Source of the DNA: Thalassospira sp.
GTDB taxonomy: Bacteria > Pseudomonadota > Alphaproteobacteria > Rhodospirillales > Thalassospiraceae
Direction: 5' to 3'
DNA length: 64,000 nucleotides
Assembly (NCBI RefSeq): GCF_002709775.1
Contig: NZ_PAQR01000010.1
Coordinates: forward strand, 73,112-137,111
Part shown: piece by piece, positions 45,703 to 54,993 of the stretch
Layout of the letters: each line of letters begins with the position of its first letter
Numbering within the stretch: the first letter of the stretch is position 1
Notes under the pieces: model-generated
Told to the model about the DNA's origin: nothing
Seen by the model: the letters and a program-made list of their open reading frames with translations, nothing else
Database searches by the model: none
Translations under genes and position numbers: made by a program

Positions 45703-47469
45703 TTAGTGGTCAACCGCGCCACCGGCCCCTTTCGGAACGCGGATATCTTCAATCATGTGCTGGATATGCTCTGGCGGCTCGGCGGTGACTTTCGACACAG
45801 CGAAAGCAACGATGAAGTTCAGAACCATACCAACCGCACCAATGCCTTCCGGCGAGATGCCAAACAGCCAGTTTTCAGGCGTGTTTGCAATGATCGGGTC
45901 GAAGAACACACCTTTATAGGCAAGGATATAGCCCATGGTGAAGACCAGACCGGTCAGCATGCCGGCAATCGCGCCTTCGCGGTTAACCTTCTTGGAGAAG
46001 ATCCCCATGATGATAACCGGGAACAGCGAGGATGCGGCAAGACCGAAGGCGAAGGCCACCACCTGTGCCACAAAGCCCGGAGGATTGTAGCCCAGATAAC
46101 CGGCAATCAGGATCGCGACCGCAGCGGCAATACGCCCTGCCATCAGTTCCTGTCCTTCTGTCATGTTTGGTGTGAATGTACCTTTGAGAAGGTCATGCGA
46201 TACGCCAGACGAAATCACAAGCAACAGACCAGCAGCCGTCGACAGGGCAGCGGCGATACCACCTGCTGCAACCAGTGCGATGACCCAGTTCGGAAGCTGT
46301 GCGATTTCCGGGTTGGCCAGAACCATGATGTCACGGTCAACCTTCAGCTCGTTACCCTGCCAGCCGAACTCGGCTGCCTTGGCGGCGAACTCTGCGTTTG
46401 CGTCGTTGTAGTACTGGATACGGCCATCGCCGTTTTTGTCTTCAAACGACAGGAGGCCGGTAGCTTCCCAACGTTTCATCCAGTCCGGACGCTCTTCAAA
46501 GACAAGGTTACCTTCCGGATCGCCGACTTCGCCTGTCTGGATGGTTTCGGTCAGGTTCAGGCGAGCCATTGCACCAACTGCCGGAGCGGTGGTGTAAAGC
46601 AGCGCGATGAAGACCAGTGCCCAACCAGCCGAGGAACGTGCGTCACGAACTTTCGGAACGGTGAAGAAGCGAACGATAACGTGCGGCAGACCTGCGGTAC
46701 CAACCATCAGGGCAACGGTGATTGCAAAGATATCAATCGTTGACTTGCTGGTGGTGGTGTATTCGAGGAAGCCGAGTTCCGTCACAACCTGGTTCAGGCG
46801 ATCAAGCATGAATTCGCCGGTGCCATTCACGGTCGAGCCGAATGCCAGCTGCGGCAGCGGATTGCCGGTCAGCTGGAAGGCAATGAAGATTGCCGGAATG
46901 GTGTAGGCAACAATAAGAACGCAATACTGTGCAACCTGGGTATAGGTAATGCCCTTCATGCCGCCAAGAACGGCGTAGATGAAGACGATGCCCATGCCGA
47001 CGATCAGGCCGGTCAGGATTTCAACTTCAAGGAAGCGCGAGAACACGATACCAACGCCGCGCATCTGACCTGCCACATAGGTGAACGAAATAAAGATCAG
47101 GCAGATAACAGCAACGATACGGGCTGCTTTGGAATAATAACGATCCCCGATGAATTCCGGCACGGTGAATTTGCCGTACTTGCGGAGATACGGTGCCAGA
47201 AGCATTGCCAGTAGGCAGTAGCCGCCGGTCCAACCCATCAGGTAAACCGAGCCGCCATAGCCAAGGAAGGCAATGAGGCCAGCCATAGAGATAAAGGAAG
47301 CAGCTGACATCCAGTCTGCTGCAGTCGCCATGCCGTTGACGACCGGGTTAACACCTTTGCCAGCGACATAGAATTCGCCGGTGGTGCTTGCCTTGGCCCA
47401 GATCGCGATGCCGATATACAGCGCGAAGCTCAAACCGACGGCAATATATGTAAGGGTAGTAAGATCCAT
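45703..47469 (-). CDS. Sodium:solute symporter (ActP-like, DUF4212-linked subfamily)
   Basis: 588 residues with about 13 membrane segments. SSS-family blocks: EFYVAGKGVNPVVNGMATAADWMSAASF, GGYCLLAMLLAPYLRKYGKFTVPEFIGDRYYS, and AGGIAAALSTAAGLLLVISS. Close in type to acetate/monocarboxylate symporters, but it belongs to the form that needs a small DUF4212 partner, encoded 24 nt upstream. A loop near residue 343 (DKNGDGRIQYY) resembles a calcium-binding EF-hand or dockerin loop. The likely substrate is acetate or another short carboxylate, not proven by sequence. Confidence 0.9.
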   Translation of the reverse strand: MDLTTLTYIAVGLSFALYIGIAIWAKASTTGEFYVAGKGVNPVVNGMATAADWMSAASFISMAGLIAFLGYGGSVYLMGWTGGYCLLAMLLAPYLRKYGKFTVPEFIGDRYYSKAARIVAVICLIFISFTYVAGQMRGVGIVFSRFLEVEILTGLIVGMGIVFIYAVLGGMKGITYTQVAQYCVLIVAYTIPAIFIAFQLTGNPLPQLAFGSTVNGTGEFMLDRLNQVVTELGFLEYTTTSKSTIDIFAITVALMVGTAGLPHVIVRFFTVPKVRDARSSAGWALVFIALLYTTAPAVGAMARLNLTETIQTGEVGDPEGNLVFEERPDWMKRWEATGLLSFEDKNGDGRIQYYNDANAEFAAKAAEFGWQGNELKVDRDIMVLANPEIAQLPNWVIALVAAGGIAAALSTAAGLLLVISSGVSHDLLKGTFTPNMTEGQELMAGRIAAAVAILIAGYLGYNPPGFVAQVVAFAFGLAASSLFPVIIMGIFSKKVNREGAIAGMLTGLVFTMGYILAYKGVFFDPIIANTPENWLFGISPEGIGAVGMVLNFIVAFAVSKVTAEPPEHIQHMIEDIRVPKGAGGAVDH

Positions 47470-47493
47470 CTTGTCTGTCTCCCAGATCCTGCG

Positions 47494-47754
47494 TCAGTCG
47501 TCGTCTTCGTGAACGCCGAATTCGCGGTCCAGTTTGTTCATCTTGGCCACATAGACGAAAATCAATGCGACAAAGACGTAAATGGACCCCTGTTGAGCAA
47601 ACCAGAAACCAAGCTGGAAGCCCGCTATTTCGATCGAATTAAGGGCATCGACAAACAAGATGCCGAAACCGTAGGAAACGATGAACCAGATCACCACAAG
47701 TACCGAGACCAGTTTCACGTTTCTCTTCCAGTAGGCTGCGCTTTGTTCATCCAT
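47494..47754 (-). CDS. DUF4212 small symporter subunit
   Basis: 86 residues with two membrane helices (about 14-36 and 45-70). The YWKRNVKLVSVLVVIWFIVSYGFGILF opening is characteristic of DUF4212, the sodium/substrate symporter small subunit. ATG 47754 has AAGGAGA 7-13 nt upstream; a longer open frame to 47862 lacks this. It forms an operon with the large symporter gene that follows. Confidence 0.9.
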   Translation of the reverse strand: MDEQSAAYWKRNVKLVSVLVVIWFIVSYGFGILFVDALNSIEIAGFQLGFWFAQQGSIYVFVALIFVYVAKMNKLDREFGVHEDDD

Positions 47755-48340
47755 CGCGCGTCTCCTTCCTAGAAATGATAACTTTCCCTGCCGACATCGT
47801 TTTTGGATTGTTTTTGCCGGCCGCTTAAACGCGTGGCGTTGAGTGCATTGGGACACACTCATTGCCTGTAAAGGTCGATATCAGCTTTCTAGATGGGCCA
47901 TAAGCTAATCATTAGTCGTATAGAACAGGGTGTTAGAGGCCTTTGCTCGGCAGCTGCGAACGAAAATAATGACAGAATTCGGTCAGTTTTCATTGTGTGC
48001 GATGCAGCATTTCAGGGTTGAAAAACTTGGCGCATTCATGCCTAAAAAGTGACGTTTTCGTACCGTAAAGGGCGCGTTGTCAGTCTTTTGATGGCATTTC
48101 TGACCGGAATCGGCCCCGCGTCGTTCTGGTTGGTATGCGTGCGGCTGAGGGCCAGCTCTTCACGCCATGACCGCATGCCAACCGTCTTGTTGTGACTTCG
48201 CGCTGGGTCTCTGCGGTTTGAAGTTGTTAAGAGACTGCCTGTCGGTTACAAACGGGCACAGTATTTCAGGTGCGCCTTGGGCGTGCCGGAGTGTTCCGAC
48301 CCGACGGGGCGGACCCAACGACTTTTGGATGGGGAATTTA
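47755..48340. other. 586-bp divergent intergenic region (symporter operon / ettA)
   Basis: No convincing gene. It must hold the promoters of both the symporter operon and ettA, but no clear -35/-10 pair was found. A frame open from 48167 continues into ettA, but its translation has no EttA-like character before residue 59. The ettA side contains a fairly long GC-rich leader with short complementary segments (about 48255-48330) that might fold; no known riboswitch was recognised. Confidence 0.4.
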
Positions 48341-50020
48341 ATGGCATCCTACCAGTATATTTACGTCATGAAGGACCTGACCAAGATCCTTCCGGGCGGT
48401 CGCGAACTTTTCAAGGGCATCACGCTGTCCTTCCTGCCGGGCGTAAAAATCGGTGTTCTCGGGAACAACGGCGCAGGTAAATCGACCCTGCTGAAAATCA
48501 TGGCCGGCATCGAGAAGGATTATGCCGGTGAAGCCTGGCCTGCTGATGGCGTCAATGTCGGCTATCTTGAGCAGGAGCCGAAGCTTAATCCGGAAAAAGA
48601 CGTTCTTGGTAACGTCATGGAAGGCTGTGGTTCTATCGTCGACGATCTTGCACGTTTCAACGAAATCAGCGGCAAATTCGCCGAGCCGATGACCGATGAC
48701 GAAATGAATGATCTCCTTGCCGAGCAGGGCGAACTTCAGGAACGCATCGATGCGGCCAATGGCTGGGATCTGGAACGTACCCTTGAGATCGCGATGGACG
48801 CACTGCGTTGCCCGCCCAAGGATGCCGACGTTTCCAAGCTTTCCGGTGGTGAACGTCGTCGTGTGGCTCTTTGCCGTCTTCTGCTGGCAAAGCCTGACAT
48901 CCTGCTGCTTGACGAACCGACCAACCACCTTGACGCTGAATCGGTTGCCTGGCTTGAACGTCACCTTGAAGATTATCAGGGTACTGTCATTCTGGTTACC
49001 CACGATCGTTACTTCCTTGATAACGTCACCGGCTGGATCCTTGAACTTGACCGTGGTCAGGGCATCCCGTTCGAAGGCAACTACTCCTCGTGGCTGGAAC
49101 AGAAGCAGAAGCGTCTGGAACAGGAAGCCCGTCAGGAAGGCAGCCGTCAGAAACAGCTTGCGACCGAGCTTGAGTGGATCCGTCAGAACCCGAAAGGCCG
49201 TCAGGCAAAATCCAAGGCCCGTGTTCGTGCCTATGACGATCTTGTCGCCGAGGCCGCAAAAGCCGTTCCGGATTCAACCAAGATCGTTATTCCGATTGCC
49301 GAGCGTCTTGGCAATGAAGTCATCACCGCCGAAGGCCTGACCAAGGCTTACGGTGACAAGCTTCTGTTCGAGAACCTTGATTTCCGCCTGCCGCCGGGCG
49401 GCATTGTTGGTGTCATTGGTCCGAACGGTGCTGGTAAAACAACGCTGTTCAAGATGCTGACGGGTGCGGAAACGCCGGATTCAGGTGATCTGAAGATCGG
49501 TGAAACCGTCAAGATGGGCTATGTCGATCAGTCGCGTGACTCGCTTGATCCGAACAAGACCGTCTGGCAGGAAGTCTCCGATGGTCTTGACGAGATCCTT
49601 CTGGGCAAGCGCCCGATGAGCTCGCGTGCTTATGTTTCGCAGTTCGCCTTCAAGGGTGCGGATCAGCAGAAGAAAGTCGGCCAGCTGTCTGGTGGTGAGC
49701 GTAACCGCGTTCATCTTGCCAAGATGCTGAAGTCCGGCTCGAACGTCCTGCTGCTTGACGAACCGACCAACGATCTTGATGTCGATACCCTGCGTGCGCT
49801 TGAGGAAGGCCTCCTCGAGTTTGCCGGTTGTGCTGTGGTTATCTCGCACGATCGCTTCTTCCTTGACCGTATCGCGACCCATATTCTTGCCTATGAGGGC
49901 AACTCGCATGTCGAGTGGTTCGAAGGGAACTATCAGGAATATGAAGCCGACTACAAACGTCGCTATGGTGAAGAGGCCAGTCGCCCACACCGCATCAAAT
50001 ACAAGCCGCTGACCCGCTAA
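48341..50020 (+). CDS. ettA: Energy-dependent translational throttle protein EttA (ABC-F)
   Basis: 559 residues, two ABC domains in tandem with no membrane part. Domain 1: Walker [10 protein letters not shown], signature LSGGERRR, Walker [13 protein letters not shown]. Domain 2: Walker [10 protein letters not shown], signature LSGGERNR, Walker [13 protein letters not shown]. The opening [26 protein letters not shown] and the ending [10 protein letters not shown] are typical of EttA. It binds the ribosomal E site and gates entry into elongation according to ATP/ADP. ATG 48341 is preceded by GGGGA; the upstream open frame lacks homology-like sequence. Confidence 0.96.
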   Translation: MASYQYIYVMKDLTKILPGGRELFKGITLSFLPGVKIGVLGNNGAGKSTLLKIMAGIEKDYAGEAWPADGVNVGYLEQEPKLNPEKDVLGNVMEGCGSIVDDLARFNEISGKFAEPMTDDEMNDLLAEQGELQERIDAANGWDLERTLEIAMDALRCPPKDADVSKLSGGERRRVALCRLLLAKPDILLLDEPTNHLDAESVAWLERHLEDYQGTVILVTHDRYFLDNVTGWILELDRGQGIPFEGNYSSWLEQKQKRLEQEARQEGSRQKQLATELEWIRQNPKGRQAKSKARVRAYDDLVAEAAKAVPDSTKIVIPIAERLGNEVITAEGLTKAYGDKLLFENLDFRLPPGGIVGVIGPNGAGKTTLFKMLTGAETPDSGDLKIGETVKMGYVDQSRDSLDPNKTVWQEVSDGLDEILLGKRPMSSRAYVSQFAFKGADQQKKVGQLSGGERNRVHLAKMLKSGSNVLLLDEPTNDLDVDTLRALEEGLLEFAGCAVVISHDRFFLDRIATHILAYEGNSHVEWFEGNYQEYEADYKRRYGEEASRPHRIKYKPLTR

Positions 50021-50042
50021 GGCGGACAACCGGTTTCAGATC

Positions 50043-50075
50043 AAAGGCCACCTTCCTCGGACGGTGGCCTTTTTT
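50043..50075 (+). terminator. Terminator of ettA
   Basis: AAAGGCCACC (50043-50052) pairs with GGTGGCCTTT (50063-50072) and continues into T. The 22-nt core at 50047-50068 recurs in inverted orientation at 50113-50134. Confidence 0.93.
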
Positions 50076-50104
50076 CATGCGTAAGCAGTGCCAGAGTGAC
50101 GCAA

Positions 50105-50137
50105 CAAAAAAAGCCACCGTCCGAGGAAGGTGGCTTT
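50105..50137 (-). terminator. Terminator of the mlaA-mlaC operon
   Basis: AAAGCCACC (50110-50118) pairs with GGTGGCTTT (50129-50137); on the minus strand a run of seven T follows. Its core is the exact reverse complement of the ettA terminator core, loop included. Confidence 0.92.
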
Positions 50138-50166
50138 CGTATTCGATATTTGAGACGGGCTTTGTC

Positions 50167-50805
50167 TTAGAGGCCGGTCTTTGCCTTCAGTGCTGCGGTC
50201 AGTGCGCCGACATCATCGTTATTCTGCTGAATAACTGATGTGAACTCGTCACGCTGGGTGATGCCCATGCTCAGACCTTCGATGGAAACATCAATGATCT
50301 TGTAGCTGTCATCAAACATCCGCATCCGCCACACGATATTGATCGGCGGGCCGTCCGGACGGACAAACTGCGAATCGACGAAGGGGTCCTTGTTCTTCTG
50401 GGTCTCGTCACCAACGACAAACTGTTCGCCGTTGAATTCCTTGAACTGGTTGGCGTAATTCAGCGCCAGATAGTTCTGCAGAAGGACAGAGAACTCTTCG
50501 ATTTCCTGGCTGGAAATCGTACGCCAGTAACGACCAAGAACGAAGCGCGAGACAACATCCATCTCGAAATAACGGTCCATAAGGGACACGAACTTTTCGC
50601 GGCGGACTTCGTCAGCAAGGGTATGGTCGGTGAGTTCGGCCATGGCCTGATCAGCCATGGTTTGAATAACATCGGCAGCGCTGGTTTCAACAGCGACTTC
50701 GGCAACGACGTCAGAAGACAGGCTCGTTGCCGACGCGTGGCCAGACCATGCTGCTACGATGGCGATCATCGCGGCAGCTGGTATGGCGATCTTGTTGTTT
50801 GCCAT
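50167..50805 (-). CDS. mlaC: MlaC/Ttg2D-family phospholipid-transport periplasmic protein
   Basis: 212 residues with a signal peptide (about 1-26, ending GHASA) and a MlaC fold: FVSLMDRYFEMDVVSRFVLGRYWRTISSQEIEEF, YANQFKEFNGEQF and VWRMRMFDDSYKIIDVSIEGLSM are family blocks. It shuttles phospholipids between the outer-membrane MlaA and an inner-membrane MlaFEDB complex, which is not in the window. It follows mlaA by 9 nt on the same transcript. Confidence 0.92.
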   Translation of the reverse strand: MANNKIAIPAAAMIAIVAAWSGHASATSLSSDVVAEVAVETSAADVIQTMADQAMAELTDHTLADEVRREKFVSLMDRYFEMDVVSRFVLGRYWRTISSQEIEEFSVLLQNYLALNYANQFKEFNGEQFVVGDETQKNKDPFVDSQFVRPDGPPINIVWRMRMFDDSYKIIDVSIEGLSMGITQRDEFTSVIQQNNDDVGALTAALKAKTGL

Positions 50806-50814
50806 GATGGGCTC

Positions 50815-51600
50815 TTACTGGCTTGCTGCTTCGACGGCATCATCAAAGTCGAAAGATGCACTTTCATCTTCGACGGCGGATGCCGGTGCCGGGGCGCCGT
50901 TGCGAATCAGCGTATTACGCTGCTGACGATACAGGCTGCGCAGAGCTGCATAATAGTCGATCGACGATTTCTGCAGTTCGTTCAGCTGATTGATCGTGGC
51001 GTAACGCGTATGCAGCGCAGTCAGACCAAGAGAACCCCAGTAAAGCGCTTCTGCGGTGTCGCTGTTTTCGGCACCCCAAGTCAGCGGGTTGGCAACATAA
51101 TCAACAGCAATACCCGTCGTGTCACGCAGGTTGGACGGACCAATCAGCGGAAGCACGATGTAAGGGCCGCCGCCGATGCCATAATGGGCAAGGGTCTGGC
51201 CGAAATCTTCGCGACGATACGGAATGCCGAAATCAGTCGCGACATCGTTAAAGCCAAGAAGACCAATCGTCGAGTTCATGATGAAACGCTGGAACGAGGC
51301 AGCAGCCTGATCCGGATCACCTTGCAGCAACGCGTTGAACGAGTTCAACGGTTCGTTGATGTTGCGCACAAAACTCGCGACGGAGGTTTTGACAGGTTGC
51401 GGGGCAATGTCGCGGTACCACATTGCAGCGGGATACAGGACCATGAAATCAACAGCGCCGTTAACGCCGTGAACCACGCGGTTCACCGGCTCAAGCGGGT
51501 CGTAATCACTCGTGTCCTGCGCTGGTTCTGTCGATGCGCACGCGGTCAGCAAAGACAGCGATCCTGCGGCACAAAGCGAAAGCAAAGTTCGGAACTTCAT
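50815..51600 (-). CDS. mlaA: MlaA/VacJ-family outer-membrane lipoprotein
   Basis: 261 residues. The signal peptide ends in the lipobox LLTAC (Cys near residue 21). Family blocks follow: DPLEPVNRVVHGVNG, FVRNINEPLNSFNALLQGD, RFIMNSTIGLLGFNDVATDFGI, and GPYIVLPLIGPSNLRDTTG. It removes mislocalised phospholipids from the outer leaflet and passes them to MlaC. First gene of the mlaA-mlaC operon. Confidence 0.95.
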   Translation of the reverse strand: MKFRTLLSLCAAGSLSLLTACASTEPAQDTSDYDPLEPVNRVVHGVNGAVDFMVLYPAAMWYRDIAPQPVKTSVASFVRNINEPLNSFNALLQGDPDQAAASFQRFIMNSTIGLLGFNDVATDFGIPYRREDFGQTLAHYGIGGGPYIVLPLIGPSNLRDTTGIAVDYVANPLTWGAENSDTAEALYWGSLGLTALHTRYATINQLNELQKSSIDYYAALRSLYRQQRNTLIRNGAPAPASAVEDESASFDFDDAVEAASQ

Positions 51601-51902
51601 TATTTTTAGCCAACCGATGTTCGATACACAGACTTCCCCTGACCCAAAACGTTTTCAGTGAGGGACACCAAAAAACGTTACCGATCAACCTTCTGCTCGA
51701 AAGGGCGACCATGTAACGCACACGCCTTAGATATCCATCTGGTTAGCATAGGGGGAATTTAAACACCAGCATACAAAAAGTTGATCGCAATCAAGCAGTT
51801 TTCTGGTGTTGCATTTGAGCAACATGTTTTGCTGTGAAAATAGTCCTTGAACAAATATAAACATATCTTTATATCTTTCTCACCGACATGGAGGGTACTG
51901 GT
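51601..51902. other. AT-rich divergent region between mlaA and the sahR-like gene
   Basis: About 300 nt without a gene. It holds a 6-bp inverted repeat TGTTGC-N6-GCAACA (51807-51824) and the repeats described separately at 51855-51878. The promoters of both flanking operons must lie here; none could be fixed with confidence. Confidence 0.55.
51855..51878 (+). promoter_or_regulatory. Repeats upstream of the methionine-cycle operon, probable SahR operator
   Basis: ATATAAA (51855-51861), six bases, TTTATAT (51868-51874) form an inverted repeat, and ATATCTTT occurs twice in direct tandem (51863-51878). They end 24 nt before the sahR-like start. An ArsR-type repressor would plausibly bind here to control its own operon. 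Confidence 0.6.
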
Positions 51903-52868
51903 ATGGAACAGGTTCTGGCAAGATTGCGCGCAGCTGCAGAAGCAACGCGGCTTCGTCTGCTGGCGATCTGTGCCGAGTGCGAACTGACCGTAAGCGAGAT
52001 CACCCAGATCATTGGTCAAAGCCAGCCCCGCGTATCCCGACATCTTAAACTATTGTGCGAAGCGGGCCTGCTTGTCCGGTTCCGTGAAGGCACGTGGGTA
52101 TTCTATCGCACCCCCCATTCTGGTCCGGGTGCAGACCTTGTTCAGCCGGTGCTGGATCTGTTGCCCAAGGACGACGAAACCCTTTCGCTTGATCGTGCCC
52201 GTCTTGAGCAGGTGAAGGCGGAGCGTGAGAAGATCGCGACCGAGTATTTCCGTGCCAATGCCGAGGATTGGGATCGGATTCGATCCCTGCATGTCGATGA
52301 GGCCGTGGTCGAAAAGGCCTTGCTTGAGACGGTTGGTGATCTGACCGGCGGGCGTATTCTTGATGTCGGAACTGGCACCGGTCGGATCCTTGAGCTTCTG
52401 GGGCGCAATGCCGAGGAAGGCGTTGGCGTTGATATGTCGCGCGAAATGTTGGCGGTCGCACGTGCCCGTCTGCAGCGCGCGGATCTGTCGAACTGCCTTG
52501 TCCGGCAAGCCGATATGTATCAGCTGCCTTATCCGGGCGGCATGTTTGATGTCGTGACCCTTCATCAGGTGCTGCATTTTGCCGAAAAACCTGACGCTGC
52601 CCTTGCCGAGGCGGCGCGCGTTTTGGCGCCCGGTGGCAAGCTTGTGATCGTTGATTTTGCCCAGCATGAACATGAAGAACTGCGCGAAGAACATGCGCAC
52701 CGACGTCTTGGTTTTGACGATGCGTCGATCAATGCGTGGTTCCGCGCCAACGGGCTTGAGCCAGACAATGTCGTAAGCCTGCCAGGCAAGCCGCTGACCG
52801 TTCGGATTTGGGTGGCGCATCCGATGTCCGATCAGGCGCAAAAGAATAGTGAGAAGGCTGCCGAATAA
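51903..52868 (+). CDS. sahR: ArsR-family regulator fused to a methyltransferase-like domain (SahR-like)
   Basis: 321 residues. An ArsR winged helix (about 1-90, LTVSEITQIIGQSQPRVSRHLKLLCEAGLL) is followed by a Rossmann methyltransferase domain (ILDVGTGTGRILELLG near 150, VDMSREMLAVARARL, then VTLHQVLHFAEKPDAALAEAARVL). This is the layout of SahR, an S-adenosylhomocysteine-responsive repressor of methionine-cycle genes in Proteobacteria. metF and split metH follow on the same strand, which supports the role. ATG 51903 is chosen over ATG 51888 because GGAGGG sits 8-13 nt before it. The methyltransferase domain probably serves as ligand sensor, though activity cannot be excluded. Confidence 0.87.
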   Translation: MEQVLARLRAAAEATRLRLLAICAECELTVSEITQIIGQSQPRVSRHLKLLCEAGLLVRFREGTWVFYRTPHSGPGADLVQPVLDLLPKDDETLSLDRARLEQVKAEREKIATEYFRANAEDWDRIRSLHVDEAVVEKALLETVGDLTGGRILDVGTGTGRILELLGRNAEEGVGVDMSREMLAVARARLQRADLSNCLVRQADMYQLPYPGGMFDVVTLHQVLHFAEKPDAALAEAARVLAPGGKLVIVDFAQHEHEELREEHAHRRLGFDDASINAWFRANGLEPDNVVSLPGKPLTVRIWVAHPMSDQAQKNSEKAAE

Positions 52869-52935
52869 CGCGCAGCCGTTACCAAAATACCTAAATAAAA
52901 AGACCCGACCGACGGGAACGTGAAGACAGGATTGA

Positions 52936-53838
<903 letters not shown>

Positions 53839-53881
53839 GGGACCCGTTGTTCTGTAACCGGACGCATGAAGATTTGATTGG

Positions 53882-54955
53882 ATGAAAAAGATGAATGATC
53901 GCAAGGAACGCATTGCCCTGCTGCGCAAACGGGCCGAGGAAAAGATCCTGATCCTTGATGGCGCAATGGGCACGATGATCCAGAAGCACAAGCTGACCGA
54001 GGAAGACTATCGCGGTGAACGCTTCGCCGACTGGAAGCAGGATGTGAAGGGTAATAACGATCTTTTGTCGCTAACCCAGCCGGACATCATCAAGGACATC
54101 CACCTGCAATATATTGCAGCCGGCGCGGACCTGAACGGCACGAATACCTTTAGCGCGACGACGATTGCCCAGGCCGATTACGGCATGGAAGATCTGGCTT
54201 ACGAGATCAATTTCGAAAGTGCTAGGATCGCGCGTGCCGCCTGCGACGAATGGGAAGCCGCCCATCCCGGTGATGTGCGATTTGTCAACGGCGCGATCGG
54301 CCCGACCAACCGTACTGCTTCGATTTCGCCGGATGTGAATAATCCGGGCTTCCGCGCGATCACCTTTGATCAGCTCAAAGAAGCCTACAAGGAAGCAGCA
54401 AACGGTTTGCTTGATGGCGGGGCGGATACGCTTCTGGTCGAAACCATATTTGATACGCTCAATGCCAAGGCCGCACTGTTTGCCATTGATGAGGTTCTTG
54501 AAGAACGCGGTGAAGATGTGCCGGTAATGATTTCTGGCACGATCACGGATGCATCGGGCCGGACCCTGTCGGGGCAGACGACCGAGGCGTTTTATAACTC
54601 CGTGCGTCATACCAAGCCGTTCTCGATTGGCCTTAACTGCGCATTGGGGGCTGCTCAGCTGCGTCCGTACGTGCAGGAACTTTCGCGTATTGCCGAATGC
54701 CGCGTTTCGGTTTACCCCAATGCTGGCCTGCCGAACGAGTTCGGCGAATATGATCAGTCGGACGCCGAAATGGCAGCTTTGGTCAAGGAATGGGCTGAAA
54801 CCGGCATGGTCAACCTTCTGGGGGGCTGCTGTGGAACGACGCCGCCGCATATCAAGGCGATTGCCGATGCGGTTGCGAATGCCAAACCGCGCACTGTGCC
54901 GAAGTTCGAACCGCGTATGCGTTTGTCAGGCCTTGAGCCGTTTGACGCCGCATAA
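53882..54955 (+). CDS. metH: Methionine synthase part 1: homocysteine-binding domain
   Basis: 357 residues equal to the first third of cobalamin-dependent Met[26 protein letters not shown] opens the barrel. The zinc cysteines appear in GLNCALG (about 242) and [13 protein letters not shown] (about 315). It activates homocysteine for methyl transfer. The protein stops at a clean TAA, and part 2 starts 38 nt later, so this is a gene split, not a sequencing frameshift inside a conserved region. Confidence 0.93.
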   Translation: MKKMNDRKERIALLRKRAEEKILILDGAMGTMIQKHKLTEEDYRGERFADWKQDVKGNNDLLSLTQPDIIKDIHLQYIAAGADLNGTNTFSATTIAQADYGMEDLAYEINFESARIARAACDEWEAAHPGDVRFVNGAIGPTNRTASISPDVNNPGFRAITFDQLKEAYKEAANGLLDGGADTLLVETIFDTLNAKAALFAIDEVLEERGEDVPVMISGTITDASGRTLSGQTTEAFYNSVRHTKPFSIGLNCALGAAQLRPYVQELSRIAECRVSVYPNAGLPNEFGEYDQSDAEMAALVKEWAETGMVNLLGGCCGTTPPHIKAIADAVANAKPRTVPKFEPRMRLSGLEPFDAA

Positions 54956-54993
54956 TCCCGATATTGATTGCTGAAAAGAGATCGAAAAGACCC

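Noticed and set aside
53839-54993. Methionine synthase split as a sequencing frameshift
   Set aside because: The first part ends at the natural border of the homocysteine domain, and the second has its own start at the folate domain; no conserved sequence is lost between them.
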